Of a DNA stretch of 64,000 nt, positions 35,576-44,213 are shown piece by piece. The stretch spans positions 26,818-90,817 of the forward strand of contig JAGCBH010000035.1 in the NCBI GenBank assembly GCA_017652265.1. The letters are read 5' to 3'. This stretch comes from a bacterium (GTDB lineage Bacteria > Cyanobacteriota > Vampirovibrionia > Gastranaerophilales > Gastranaerophilaceae). Each line of letters opens with the position of its first letter. Within the stretch, counting starts at the first letter, position 1. The notes beneath the pieces were generated by a model. That model made no database searches. It had not been told where the DNA came from and saw nothing but the letters and a program-made list of their open reading frames with translations. Made by a program: the position numbers and the translations under genes.

Positions 35576-36094
35576 TTAATCTTCTGTTTTTTCTTCCGTT
35601 TCTTCTGAAGTTTCCGTTTCTTCTGAAGTTTCAGTTTCTTCTTCAACAGGTTCATCTGTTTGTTCTTCTTCTGAGGTTTCTTCAGAATCTTCAGATGTTT
35701 CCGCTTTTTTTGATTTGCGTTTTTTAGGCTTTTCTTCGTCTTCCGAATCTTCCTCATTATCTTCGGAAGTTTTATTGTCACTTTCTTGAAGTGCTTTTTC
35801 AATATCTTCTTCAGATTTTGCTCTCAAAACCGGGATAGAAAGCATCAGAGCCATTTGTTCGCCCTCTTGCTCAAAATTCAGTTCAAGTGCTTCTTTATCC
35901 ATTTCAACGTATTTTGATAACAAATCAATTAATTCAGAACGCATGCGCTCCAATAATTGCGGATTGAGGTTCGTTCTGTCCTGCATTAAAACAACACGTA
36001 ATCTGTTGCATGCAGTATCTTTTGAAGTTTCTTCGGCATCAGTCTTGCGGAAGAAACCTATAACTTTATTATAAATATCTGCAAATAAATCCAT
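35576..36094 (-). CDS. minE: Cell division topological specificity factor MinE with acidic tail
   Basis: Residues 1-95 are a standard MinE: an N-terminal membrane-targeting stretch (FADIYNKVIGFF), the MinD-contact segment ACNRLRVVLMQDRTNLNPQLLERM and the dimer domain. Residues from about 100 to 172 are an added low-complexity tail of Glu, Ser, Thr, Asp and Lys with repeated SEETET units. MinE is normally 85-100 residues. The tail stays in frame to the stop and is not a frameshift artefact. MinE releases MinD from the membrane, so the tail could change that balance. It is last of minC-minD-minE; ATG overlaps the minD stop. Confidence 0.92.
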   Translation of the reverse strand: MDLFADIYNKVIGFFRKTDAEETSKDTACNRLRVVLMQDRTNLNPQLLERMRSELIDLLSKYVEMDKEALELNFEQEGEQMALMLSIPVLRAKSEEDIEKALQESDNKTSEDNEEDSEDEEKPKKRKSKKAETSEDSEETSEEEQTDEPVEEETETSEETETSEETEEKTED

Positions 36095-36912
36095 TATTGT
36101 TTCTCCTTACCGACAAGACCTGCAAAAAACTTTTTTACTTTGGCGACCATGCTTGTCTCAGCCTCCAAATCTAAATATGGAACTTCTTCCCCTAAAATTC
36201 TCTGTGCAACATTTTTATATGCGCGTCCCGCTAATGATTTTTCATCATTTACAATAGGTTCACCTTTGTTAGTTGATGTAATAATTCCTGTATCTTCAGG
36301 AATTATACCGATTAATTTTGCGCTCAGAATTTCAACAACGTCATCAACGCTCATCATGTCGTTTGTTTTTACTAAATTCGGACGAACACGGTTAATTAGA
36401 AGTCTGTAAGATTTTATTTCTTCTTTTGCTTCCAGTAAACCAATTATTCTGTCTGCGTCTCTGACAGCGGACATTTCAGGCGTTGTAACAACTATAGCTT
36501 CAGATGCGCCTGCAACGGCATTTTGGAAGCCTTGCTCAATACCTGCAGGGCAGTCTACAAGAATAAAATCATAATCTTCTTTCAACTGATCGCAGATATC
36601 CTTAAGCTGCTCTTCTGTAACCGCTGATTTATCACGCGTTTGTGCTGCAGCTAACAGGCAAAGATTAGGATTTTTCTTATCCTTAACAAGAGCCTGTTTA
36701 AGTTTGCATCTTTCCTCTACAACATCAACGATTGTATAAACAATCCTGTTTTCTAATCCTAACAGCAAATCCAGGTTTCTTAAGCCTAAATCTGTGTCAA
36801 TCATAACCACTTTTTTACCTGCTCGGGCAAGTGCCGTACCAATATTGGCATTTGTGGTTGTTTTTCCTACTCCCCCTTTTCCGGAGGTAATTACAATAAC
36901 TCGACCGGTCAT
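36094..36912 (-). CDS. minD: Septum site-determining ATPase MinD
   Basis: This ParA/MinD-type ATPase has deviant Walker A SGKGGVGKTT (residues 10-19), Walker A' IDTDLGLRNLD, Walker B ILVDCPAG and a C-terminal amphipathic membrane helix (MVAKVKKFFAGLVGK). With MinC it blocks FtsZ assembly away from midcell. AAGGAGAAATA precedes the ATG. Length 272 is typical. Confidence 0.96.
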   Translation of the reverse strand: MTGRVIVITSGKGGVGKTTTNANIGTALARAGKKVVMIDTDLGLRNLDLLLGLENRIVYTIVDVVEERCKLKQALVKDKKNPNLCLLAAAQTRDKSAVTEEQLKDICDQLKEDYDFILVDCPAGIEQGFQNAVAGASEAIVVTTPEMSAVRDADRIIGLLEAKEEIKSYRLLINRVRPNLVKTNDMMSVDDVVEILSAKLIGIIPEDTGIITSTNKGEPIVNDEKSLAGRAYKNVAQRILGEEVPYLDLEAETSMVAKVKKFFAGLVGKEKQ

Positions 36913-36921
36913 TATTTCTCC

Positions 36922-38022
36922 TTATTTGTTAATCATCTTGTGTATTATTATGTTGTTGCCGTCAACACTTGCAACCTCAGGTATGTAAGTGTCTGACTTT
37001 TGAATATACGGAATATTATCTCCGTCAGGACGTCTGGCAAAAACGTCTGCTATTCTCAATTGTATTGCATTCATGCTTAACGCACGAATTTTTGCAAATC
37101 TGTTTCCTTCAATTCCGGCGTGTGCGATACCGCCCAAAACTCCCCAAACGGTAATATCACCTACGGCTTTAATTTCTGAGCCGGGATTTACATCGCCTAC
37201 AATAACGATATTTCCGTCAGCAGTAATGCTTTGTCCTGAGCGCAGTGTTCTTTGAATGTATAATGTCGGCAATTTTTCCGTCAAAATCATTTTTTCATTA
37301 AGCTCTTTAAGAAGTTTTTCTTCTTCAATTTCTGCAACTCTATTAGCTTCTGCAAGTTCTTTGTTTAGTTCATCATATTGCTTAAAATCATCTACTTCAG
37401 TTCCGATACCGTCATCAGCGGAGGAAGGATTGCTTTCAGATAACTGTGACGTAGAAATAATATTGCTTTCTGCGTTAGTTTCGGCAACTTTTGCCATGCC
37501 GTTTTTTGCAAATTGTGAAATTTTGTTTTTAATTTTCTGAGCTTCTGAGGATACTCCGCCGAATATCTTATCCAATGCTTTTTCAAGTTCGGCGCTTCCC
37601 TCTTTTGTGTTGTCAAAACTTGGTGTTGTGATTTTGTTTTCAAGTTTTGAAACTTTAACGTCTATTTCTTTAGCGGAAGCTTCAGTAATATCAGATGTTG
37701 TTGAAATAAAAGCAATTTCTGAATTCATTGTTTCAACAAGAGCCTTTATACTCAATATCTGAGATGATGTTAAATCTATTGAACCCAGTTTGATACAAAC
37801 CTGTTTTTCTCTTGCTTCAGGCAAATCGAGTACGGAACTCAACTGATAGATTACATCTGAAATTTTTCTTGAATTGGATACATCAACGATAAAACCGTTT
37901 TCAATATAGGCGAAATCTTCTTCACTGCTTATATTTCCATCCGCTTGTGAAGAATTTTCATTAACAGTGGAAATTTCGCTGTTTAAATCAATACTGTCAA
38001 ACAAACTAACCCCGTTTTCCAT
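36922..38022 (-). CDS. minC: Septum site-determining protein MinC, extended
   Basis: The C-terminal beta-helix domain is clear (RSGQSITADGNIVIVGDVN, then GDITVWGVLGGIAHAGIEGN). It binds MinD and the septum. An N-terminal MinC_N-like domain spans about residues 45-125. Between them is a long, polar, Ser/Glu/Ala-rich linker of about 100 residues. MinC usually has 220-260 residues against 366 here, so the linker and the acidic N-terminal 40 residues are extensions. AGGAAGGTG precedes the ATG. It is first gene of minCDE. Confidence 0.93.
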   Translation of the reverse strand: MENGVSLFDSIDLNSEISTVNENSSQADGNISSEEDFAYIENGFIVDVSNSRKISDVIYQLSSVLDLPEAREKQVCIKLGSIDLTSSQILSIKALVETMNSEIAFISTTSDITEASAKEIDVKVSKLENKITTPSFDNTKEGSAELEKALDKIFGGVSSEAQKIKNKISQFAKNGMAKVAETNAESNIISTSQLSESNPSSADDGIGTEVDDFKQYDELNKELAEANRVAEIEEEKLLKELNEKMILTEKLPTLYIQRTLRSGQSITADGNIVIVGDVNPGSEIKAVGDITVWGVLGGIAHAGIEGNRFAKIRALSMNAIQLRIADVFARRPDGDNIPYIQKSDTYIPEVASVDGNNIIIHKMINK

Positions 38023-38232
38023 TTAATACACCTTCCTAATCTGTATACTCCATGCCTACACTATATCTAAAAGATTTATCCTCCGCAAGAAAATGTAATG
38101 TTTTATTACGTAAAATTCTCATTTTGCTCTTGATAATAAAAATTCACCATGTATTATTGTTCTCATAAATAGCACGGCTTTGGTATGCCTGTTATTTTAT
38201 ATAATACTTTTCAAAACATAAAGGAGAAGAAA

Positions 38233-38442
38233 ATGCCAAAAATGAAAACACACAAATCTGCCGCTAAACGCTACAAAGTTACTGCGACAGGAAAAATCAC
38301 AAGAAGACAAGCAGGTATCGGACACTTGCTCCAACACAAATCCGAATCAAGAAAACGGAAGATTTTCCAGGTGGTTTCTATTTCAGATTCCCACAGAAAA
38401 TTGATTTCCAAAGAGTTACCTTACAAGAAGTATTCAAGATAG
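38233..38442 (+). CDS. rpmI: 50S ribosomal protein bL35
   Basis: The 69-residue basic protein begins PKMKTHKSAAKRYKVTATGK, the bL35 signature, and ends KKYSR. The true start is ATG 38233 with AGGAGA upstream; the reading from 38185 only adds leader. rplT follows 11 bases later, the usual order, but infC, which normally precedes rpmI, is absent. The leader from about 38140 has a GGC / GCC hairpin and may carry L20 autoregulation, which cannot be shown here. Confidence 0.96.
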   Translation: MPKMKTHKSAAKRYKVTATGKITRRQAGIGHLLQHKSESRKRKIFQVVSISDSHRKLISKELPYKKYSR

Positions 38443-38453
38443 GAGTGTGAAAA

Positions 38454-38804
38454 ATGAGAGTAAAACGTGGAAATGTCGGATGCAAAAGACATAAAAAGAT
38501 ACTTAAACTTGCAAAAAGTTTTATCGGTGCAAGAAGCAGAATATTTAAAGTTGCTAATATTGCCGTAATGAAAGCATTAAAATATGCATACAGAGACAGA
38601 CGTGCTACAAAACGTAATATGCGCCGTCTTTGGATTATCAGAATTAATGCTGCTGTAAGAGAACGCGGAATGAGTTATTCCCGTTTTGTTAATGCTTGCA
38701 AAAAATCAAACGTTATCGTTAACAGAAAGATGTTAGCTGATTTGGCTGTTAATGACAAAGATGCTTTCCAAGTATTGTTTGAAACAGTAAGCAAGGCAAA
38801 ATAG
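38454..38804 (+). CDS. rplT: 50S ribosomal protein bL20
   Basis: The 116-residue basic protein has the bL20 marks: [20 protein letters not shown] at the start, [18 protein letters not shown] in the middle and [15 protein letters not shown] near the end. It organises 23S rRNA early in assembly. The start codon has GGAGTG upstream. An excellent terminator follows at 38824. Confidence 0.97.
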   Translation: MRVKRGNVGCKRHKKILKLAKSFIGARSRIFKVANIAVMKALKYAYRDRRATKRNMRRLWIIRINAAVRERGMSYSRFVNACKKSNVIVNRKMLADLAVNDKDAFQVLFETVSKAK

Positions 38805-38823
38805 TTACTGATAAACGATTATA

Positions 38824-38858
38824 AAAAAACCTCCTGTATATCATACAGGAGGTTTTTT
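38824..38858. terminator. Terminator of rpmI-rplT
   Basis: A perfect 10-bp stem CCTCCTGTAT / ATACAGGAGG with loop ATC has an A-run before it and a T-run after it. It can act for both the ribosomal operon and the convergent aminotransferase gene. Confidence 0.93.
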
Positions 38859-38873
38859 GTTGTCTGATTTTGG

Positions 38874-39998
38874 CTATACACCGACTTTTGATTTAGAAAG
38901 TTCAATACATTCTTTCAAAGTTGATGCAACCTGAATTTGTTCTTCATCGGTTAATTCAGGGAACATAGGTAAAGAAATTACCATTTCGGTGTTCTTTTCG
39001 GATACCGGGAGTGAACCTTTGCCGACACCCAAGTATTCATGAACTTTTTGTAAGTGTAAAGGAATAGGATAATATAACATTGCACCTATACCACGTTCCT
39101 GAAGCATTTTGTGGACTTCATCTCTGTTAGGAATTTTTACTGTGTACTGGTGGTAAACGCAGTATGTATTATCCAGTTCTTTTGGTGTCTGAATATCAGA
39201 GCAGCCTGCAAACAATTCATTATATCTGTATGCGTGAGCACGTCTTTGGCTGTTCCATTCGTCAATGTAGTTAAGTTTAACTCTTAAAATTGCTGCCTGA
39301 ATTTCATCAAGACGGCTGTTAATACCGATTTCGTCATGGTGATAACGAATTGCACCGCCGTGGTTTCTTAATGCAACAACGCGGTCACGGAGTTTTTCAT
39401 CATTTGTCATGATTAAACCGCCGTCACCCATACCGCCAAGGTTCTTTGTAGGGTAGAAGCTTAAGCATCCGAAGTCGCCAAAAGTACCTACCATTTGGCC
39501 TTTGTATTTAGCACCGATTGCCTGGCAGCAGTCTTCAATTACGTGTAAGTGATGTCTTCTTGCAACATCCATGATTTTATCCATATCGCAAGGCTGACCG
39601 TAGAGGTGAACCGGGATGATTGCTTTTGTTCTTGGAGTTATTGCGCTTTCAAGTTTTGAAGCGTCAAGGTTAAATGTATCAGGATCAATATCTACAAAAA
39701 CAGGTTTTGCACCAACGATTCCGATAGCTTCCGTAGTTGCAACGAATGTAAACGCAACAGTAATAACTTCATCACCGGCGCCGATATCCAATGCTCTCAA
39801 AGCTAAATGAAGTGCATCGGTACCTGAGTTTAAACCTACGGTATATTTGCAGCCGATATATTGTGCAAGTTCACTTTCTAATGATTTGCAGTTGTTGCCC
39901 AAGATATATGAGCCAGAACGTAATACTTCGCATACGGCTTTTTCAACTTCTGAACCGATTTTTGCGTATTGTCTTTTTGAATCTAAAATAGGTATCAT
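38874..39998 (-). CDS. DegT/DnrJ/EryC1/StrS sugar aminotransferase
   Basis: This PLP-dependent aminotransferase acts on keto-sugar nucleotides for surface glycan. The active-site region FGCLSFYPTKNLGGMGDGG supplies the Schiff-base Lys; GLNSGTDALHLALRAL binds PLP phosphate, and the EDCCQAIGA motif holds the pyridine-contact Asp. The start is ATG 39998 (374 residues) with AAGGAG upstream; the reading from 40025 adds nine residues without support. The exact sugar is not deducible. The structured repeat copy 2 lies 93 bases upstream. Confidence 0.92.
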   Translation of the reverse strand: MIPILDSKRQYAKIGSEVEKAVCEVLRSGSYILGNNCKSLESELAQYIGCKYTVGLNSGTDALHLALRALDIGAGDEVITVAFTFVATTEAIGIVGAKPVFVDIDPDTFNLDASKLESAITPRTKAIIPVHLYGQPCDMDKIMDVARRHHLHVIEDCCQAIGAKYKGQMVGTFGDFGCLSFYPTKNLGGMGDGGLIMTNDEKLRDRVVALRNHGGAIRYHHDEIGINSRLDEIQAAILRVKLNYIDEWNSQRRAHAYRYNELFAGCSDIQTPKELDNTYCVYHQYTVKIPNRDEVHKMLQERGIGAMLYYPIPLHLQKVHEYLGVGKGSLPVSEKNTEMVISLPMFPELTDEEQIQVASTLKECIELSKSKVGV

Positions 39999-40090
39999 AA
40001 AATCTCCTTTTCTTCTTGTTGTCATGCTATCCTACAAGATTATTCTACCACACACGTTCAGACATACGGCTTGTCTTTATCTAATCTTAA

Positions 40091-40278
40091 TGTCCGAAAA
40101 ACTTTTACGACAAAGTACGTGAGCAAAAGTTTTGAGTGGTGTATTAGACAGCACTCTGCCGAGAAAACAATTGATAATTGTTTTTGAGAGGGAAACGTAC
40201 GGTTCGCGGAGAATGAGTTACTATGCAAGTAACTCCCGCTAACGCAGGCGAAACGGTAGTGGCGAAGAACTGCTTTTA
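40091..40278. repeat. Structured intergenic repeat, copy 2 (188 bp)
   Basis: It has the same ends and core as the element at 31874, in the same orientation relative to the downstream minus-strand gene. Two extra modules are inserted: a 9-bp hairpin AAAACAATT / AATTGTTTT before the core and an 8-bp hairpin GAGTTACT / AGTAACTC after it. The far end runs into the stop codon of the O-antigen ligase gene. Confidence 0.8.
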
Positions 40279-41556
40279 ATTTCTTTCGGCGGCTACTGTG
40301 ATTATTGCCATCATAACCCAGAAAATTATCTGTATTTGGGGGCGGTAAAATACAGTATCTACAAATCCGTGCGCCATTAAGCCGACAAGTGAAAGAAATG
40401 CTGTTATAACAAGCAAAACTTCAACAGTTTCCTTTGATGTAAATATAAATTTTAATGAATTATAAATCTGTAATCCTAAATATATTAAAAATGTGATAAG
40501 TGCGAAAATTCCGCTTTCTACTGCTGTTTCAAGGTAAATGTTGTATGCACTCAGGGCATCAAAACCGGTTTTCATATAAAGTCCGTAGATTTCTCTGAAA
40601 TTTTTGTTGCCGATACCGATTCCTAAAAGCCAGTTATCTTTAAACATTTGCCATGAAGCTTGATATACATTAAATCTGAACGAATTAGACGAATCCGATC
40701 TCATTGCAAAAATTGAGAAAATTCTTGCTCTCAGCGAAGAACTTGCAATTATTAATGCGGAAACCATTGTTACCCCGAATCCAATTATTGCGGTACAGAT
40801 TTTTTTATAGTTTGCCCAAAAGAATTTTAATCCGATTCCGGTTATCGCAATGAGCATTGCAATAAATGCAAGGTATGCCCCTCTGCATCCGGTATATATG
40901 AGCGCTGTTGTACCTAAAAATGTACCTATAAAAAAGATAACGGCAAGTTTATAATATTTTTTTACCCACAAGATTAATCCGCATCCCAAAACGGCAGGTA
41001 AACCGGCAACGAAGTATCCGCCAAGCAGATTTGGATTGTAAGGTTTTAATGTACCATATACTCTTGTCATTATTTGTTCAGGGTTTAGGTTTGAAACATC
41101 CTGCCAGCCGGAAATCATTTCAACGTGAGAAAAATTTTGCAACCAGGAAATTCCGCTTTCCAAAATTACCCCCGCAGCTATAACAAAGACGGTTCCGATG
41201 GCGTATTTTATGTTTGTTTTAAAAAGATTTGTTACTGAAAAATAAAACACTATGTATAAAACGGTTTTGATAAAGCCTTTAAGGCTCAAAGAAAAAAGCG
41301 ATGATCCGCAAAGGCTTATGAATACTATTAAAAAATATACAATCAGCCACCACTGCGTTTTTGTAATAGTGATTTTTTCTCTGTTAGCAAGTATTTTTAA
41401 TAAAGTCATCACAAAGATGGCAAAAATTCCGCCGCCGACAGCTTCTGAAGGAACCGTGAGCGAACCCAATAAAAGGGCAATTACGGCGCCAAAAATAACA
41501 AAGTCCAGATTTTGTAAAATATAACTTTTTTCAAATAATTTACTGAACATCGTCAT
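40276..41556 (-). CDS. O-antigen ligase/polymerase family protein (Wzy_C)
   Basis: About 425 residues with ten or more membrane segments and a large loop after residue 280. Features of the WaaL/Wzy group are the paired GCRGAYLAF motif and the GIGIGNKNFREIYG block with the conserved G-x-G-x-x-N-F. These proteins join O-antigen to lipid A-core or polymerise O-units. It is last of the unit rfaE1-DUF4330-ligase, overlapping the DUF4330 gene by 17 bases. Two ATGs (41556 and 41550) are possible starts. Confidence 0.87.
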   Translation of the reverse strand: MTMFSKLFEKSYILQNLDFVIFGAVIALLLGSLTVPSEAVGGGIFAIFVMTLLKILANREKITITKTQWWLIVYFLIVFISLCGSSLFSLSLKGFIKTVLYIVFYFSVTNLFKTNIKYAIGTVFVIAAGVILESGISWLQNFSHVEMISGWQDVSNLNPEQIMTRVYGTLKPYNPNLLGGYFVAGLPAVLGCGLILWVKKYYKLAVIFFIGTFLGTTALIYTGCRGAYLAFIAMLIAITGIGLKFFWANYKKICTAIIGFGVTMVSALIIASSSLRARIFSIFAMRSDSSNSFRFNVYQASWQMFKDNWLLGIGIGNKNFREIYGLYMKTGFDALSAYNIYLETAVESGIFALITFLIYLGLQIYNSLKFIFTSKETVEVLLVITAFLSLVGLMAHGFVDTVFYRPQIQIIFWVMMAIITVAAERN

Positions 41557-42097
41557 CCGTTGAATTTATAGATTTATTTAACTGTTCGTCATCTGTCAGG
41601 TGCACTATTTTTAAATCGGAAACCATACCGGAAAATCTGTAATCTTTCCCCTCTATTGTTATAGGAAGCCCTATTTTTATTTTATTTCCGCCTACGACAG
41701 CACCGTCTTTGGTAATTTTGGCAGTATCGTTTAATACGACAAACACATCATAGATTCCCGGCATGCTGGCATCATCAACAGTTACAAAACTTTTTCCGTT
41801 TAAAACAGGTAGTATTTGTTTTCTTCTCTGAATTTGCACATCAGATATGCTGAGTGAAGTGTACGGAACATTTCTTATTGTAATGAAAGCTTTTTCGCCC
41901 GCTTTTATCGGCAAATCAGTTCCTGAATAAGATACCCCCCTCAGGCTTATGGTAAAAGAAATATTTGAGGTTGCCTCTATTTGCTTTGATGCGGTCTGAT
42001 GCCCGCCTTTTAAGGTTACAAAACCGACAAGTAAGGCTACAAATATAAGTGCCAATATTATGTAATCGGTAATTTTGAATTTTTTAAACATTTCCAT
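41540..42097 (-). CDS. DUF4330 domain membrane protein
   Basis: The 185-residue protein has one N-terminal membrane helix (DYIILALIFVALLVGFVTL) and an exported beta-rich domain. It matches DUF4330, a family common in cyanobacteria and their relatives. The function is not established. Its position between a heptose kinase and an O-antigen ligase suggests an envelope or LPS role. AAAGGGTAAAAA precedes the ATG. Confidence 0.75.
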   Translation of the reverse strand: MEMFKKFKITDYIILALIFVALLVGFVTLKGGHQTASKQIEATSNISFTISLRGVSYSGTDLPIKAGEKAFITIRNVPYTSLSISDVQIQRRKQILPVLNGKSFVTVDDASMPGIYDVFVVLNDTAKITKDGAVVGGNKIKIGLPITIEGKDYRFSGMVSDLKIVHLTDDEQLNKSINSTDDDVQ

Positions 42098-42109
42098 TTT
42101 TTACCCTTT

Positions 42110-43114
42110 TTATAAACTTTCTGCTGCTATAAGCAGTTCATCAATTGTTGTTGTTGCGCAACCGAATTGCCTTACAACAATACTTGCCGCAATGTTACCT
42201 ATAATTGCGCTGTACACAGGTTCAATTCCGCAGGCAAGTGCCAAAGTATAGACTGCCGTTACAGTATCGCCTGCACCTGTTACATCAAAGACTTCGGACT
42301 TATTGAACACAGGAATTTTTGTGTATTTGTTGTTGTGTTCGGTTAAAAACATACCGTCTGCTCCGCAGGTTATCAGTATTGATTTTGCATTAGTTTCCTC
42401 AAGTAATTTTGAACCTGCTCGTTTCAAATCTCCTTCCGTTACAATGTTAAATCCTACGGAATCCTGTGTGTCAGGAAGATTTGGTGTCATTGATGTTATA
42501 TTTTTAAAACGCTCAAGATGGTTTTGAGGATCTACAACAATGACTTTGTTATGCTTTTGTGCAATTTCAATTGCTTTATCCACAATTCTTTGGGTTAATG
42601 TTCCGATTTTGTAATCGGAAAGAACAACAGCGTCATATTGCGGAATTGCTTTTTCCAAAGCTGTTAAAATCTTTTCTTCGGTTTCACCGCTTACGGGAGT
42701 TGAAGTTTGTCTGTCTATACGGACAATCTGCTGGGTAATTGATGTAGTTATAGAACCTGATATTCTTGCTTTTGTCGTTGTCTTGCGGTTTTTATCCCGA
42801 ATAAGGTATGTTGTATCAATGCCTGCATCTTTAAATGCATCAAACATATTATTGGAATAATAATCTTCTCCGCATACACCTACAACACCGACCTTTTGAT
42901 TATTGAGAGTTGCGATGTTGTGTGCTGCGTTTGATGCTCCGCCCAAAATAATTTTTGTCTGAGTATGCTGCAGAATAAGTACGGGTGCTTCTCTGGAAAT
43001 TCTCTCCGCATCTCCGTATATCATCATATCAATTGCAAGGTCTCCGACAACCAAAACGCTTGCTTTATTGAGTTTTTTGATTTCATTAATAAGTTTTGAC
43101 TTGTCAAAATCCAT
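42110..43114 (-). CDS. rfaE1: D-glycero-beta-D-manno-heptose-7-phosphate kinase
   Basis: This PfkB-family kinase of 334 residues has the N-terminal GDLAIDMMIYGDAERISREAP block specific for RfaE/HldE, GGASNAAHNIA, and the catalytic DVTGAGDTV with the base Asp. It phosphorylates heptose-7-phosphate at C1 for the LPS inner core. The adenylyltransferase half of HldE is absent, so this is the RfaE1 form. The start is ATG 43114 with GAGGA upstream; the reading from 43144 is not supported. Confidence 0.9.
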   Translation of the reverse strand: MDFDKSKLINEIKKLNKASVLVVGDLAIDMMIYGDAERISREAPVLILQHTQTKIILGGASNAAHNIATLNNQKVGVVGVCGEDYYSNNMFDAFKDAGIDTTYLIRDKNRKTTTKARISGSITTSITQQIVRIDRQTSTPVSGETEEKILTALEKAIPQYDAVVLSDYKIGTLTQRIVDKAIEIAQKHNKVIVVDPQNHLERFKNITSMTPNLPDTQDSVGFNIVTEGDLKRAGSKLLEETNAKSILITCGADGMFLTEHNNKYTKIPVFNKSEVFDVTGAGDTVTAVYTLALACGIEPVYSAIIGNIAASIVVRQFGCATTTIDELLIAAESL

Positions 43115-43178
43115 AATAAATCCTCTATGGTTTAATTCTATCACAAGAAGTCAAAATGACAATTAATTTTAATTATTG

Positions 43179-43652
43179 TTATCTTTTTATGCACAAAACA
43201 TTATCCTGAAAGTTTTTATAGTAACCGCCGTTGTATTCTGTTCCGCTGCACAGAGAGAAAGATCTGCCGAAATTTGCATTTTGTTCGTCGGATGACCAGT
43301 AATATCTGCTGTTGTTATTTTTTACCCCATTTTTATACAGATAATAGTATGTTTCTATATTTGGCAGTTCCATGTCCATAGCGGCACAGACTTGTTTTGC
43401 TCCTGCCCAGTAATTTGTTTTGCAGTATTGGTTTTTGTCAAGGTGATAATCATAGTCGGTGCTGTTGCAGGTGTTTATAGGTTTATATCTCATTCCGACT
43501 TCAACAATTTGGATGTTACCAACTTGCGGATAATCTGTCTTTGTATTTTTGATTTTTGGCAGGTTATAAAAAGAATAGTAGGAATATCCCAGCCCCAAAA
43601 ACAGTATAAGTACGGTTATCAAAAAAGCCTTAAAATCGTTTTCCAAAGTCAA
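43179..43652 (-). CDS. Membrane-anchored protein resembling Lcl/DUF1566 domain
   Basis: One N-terminal helix (AFLITVLILFLGLGYSYYSF) anchors a small Cys-containing domain of 120 residues. The order W-A-G-A-K-x-V-C ... M-E-L-P-N ... YYWSSDE ... C ... C is like the Lcl C-terminal/DUF1566 and C-type-lectin-like folds often seen on surface or fimbria-linked proteins. The start is a TTG, either 43652 or 43646; GAGGAG fits the second better. It is a single gene, with no hairpin at its end. Confidence 0.65.
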   Translation of the reverse strand: MTLENDFKAFLITVLILFLGLGYSYYSFYNLPKIKNTKTDYPQVGNIQIVEVGMRYKPINTCNSTDYDYHLDKNQYCKTNYWAGAKQVCAAMDMELPNIETYYYLYKNGVKNNNSRYYWSSDEQNANFGRSFSLCSGTEYNGGYYKNFQDNVLCIKR

Positions 43653-43714
43653 TTCTCCTCATTGGGGTAATTATAGTTACTGTGTACGAAATAGTCAAGA
43701 AATTTCCTGGCCTA

Positions 43715-43743
43715 TTGATTAAGTTTGAAAAATGTGATATAAT
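43715..43743 (+). promoter_or_regulatory. Promoter of the zinc-ribbon gene
   Basis: TTGATT, 17 bp, TATAAT. Here the start of transcription (about 43750) is some 47 nt before the ATG and a clear AGGAG site is used, unlike the leaderless promoters. Confidence 0.8.
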
Positions 43744-43796
43744 GCACAGCGGAATTTGAAAAAGAATTCCTGTATACACAATCAGGAGAATACGAA

Positions 43797-44090
43797 ATGT
43801 ACCAAGACGAAACACTGACCTGCGAAGACTGCGGTTGTGAATTTGTATTCACTGCCGGAGAGCAAGAATTTTACGCAGAAAAAGGACTTACAAACAAACC
43901 AAAACGCTGCCCTGAATGCAGAAAACAGAGACGGCAAAAAAATCGCAGAAAAAGAAAAATGTATGATGCTGTTTGCTCAAAATGCGGCGCTCAGACTCAG
44001 GTGCCTTTTAAACCGACACCTGGTAAGGAAGTTTATTGCAAGGACTGTTTTGCGCAAATAAATGCTGAAAATGCAGCAACTCAGGAATAG
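43797..44090 (+). CDS. Zinc-ribbon protein with four CxxC pairs
   Basis: The 97-residue protein has two zinc ribbons: CEDC with CPEC (residues 9-42) and CSKC with CKDC (residues 61-82), separated by a very basic stretch (RKQRRQKNRRKRKMYD). The VPFKPTPGKEVYCKDCF block is typical of the small zinc-ribbon family found in Firmicutes and cyanobacteria. Nucleic-acid or ribosome binding is likely from charge but not shown. AGGAG precedes the ATG and a strong terminator follows. Confidence 0.82.
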   Translation: MYQDETLTCEDCGCEFVFTAGEQEFYAEKGLTNKPKRCPECRKQRRQKNRRKRKMYDAVCSKCGAQTQVPFKPTPGKEVYCKDCFAQINAENAATQE

Positions 44091-44118
44091 ATTTTAATAT
44101 TTAAAATTTATAACGAAG

Positions 44119-44158
44119 AAAAAATAGTGTATTCTAAAAGAATACATTATTTTTTTTC
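44119..44158 (+). terminator. Terminator after the zinc-ribbon gene
   Basis: A 12-bp stem with one G-T pair (AATAGTGTATTC / GAATACATTATT) and loop TAAAA has an A-run before and seven or more T after. Confidence 0.9.
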
Positions 44159-44166
44159 TTATAATT

Positions 44167-44195
44167 TTGTGCTATCATTTTTATAAGGTTATATT
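44167..44195 (+). promoter_or_regulatory. Promoter of the 44214 gene
   Basis: TTGTGC, 17 bp, TATATT. The predicted start is near 44202, leaving a short leader that still holds GAGGTT as ribosome site. Confidence 0.65.
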
Positions 44196-44213
44196 TTGTC
44201 AGAGGTTATTTGA

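Noticed and set aside
35572..35802. Lysine-rich 76-residue reading frame antisense-phase to the MinE tail
   Set aside because: It is a frame shadow of the repetitive Glu/Ser/Thr codons of minE on the same strand; it has no ribosome site and a composition dictated by the other frame.
37256..37540. Serine-rich plus-strand frames opposite minC, minE and the CBS-domain gene
   Set aside because: Ser/Leu-rich translations are the complement of acidic coding regions (GAA/GAT codons); no start signals.
31874..40278. Group II intron remnant, because ACGTACGGTTC resembles the 3' strand of domain V
   Set aside because: The paired 5' strand with the AGC triad, the bulge and a domain VI branch-point helix are not found in either copy, and there is no intron-encoded protein.
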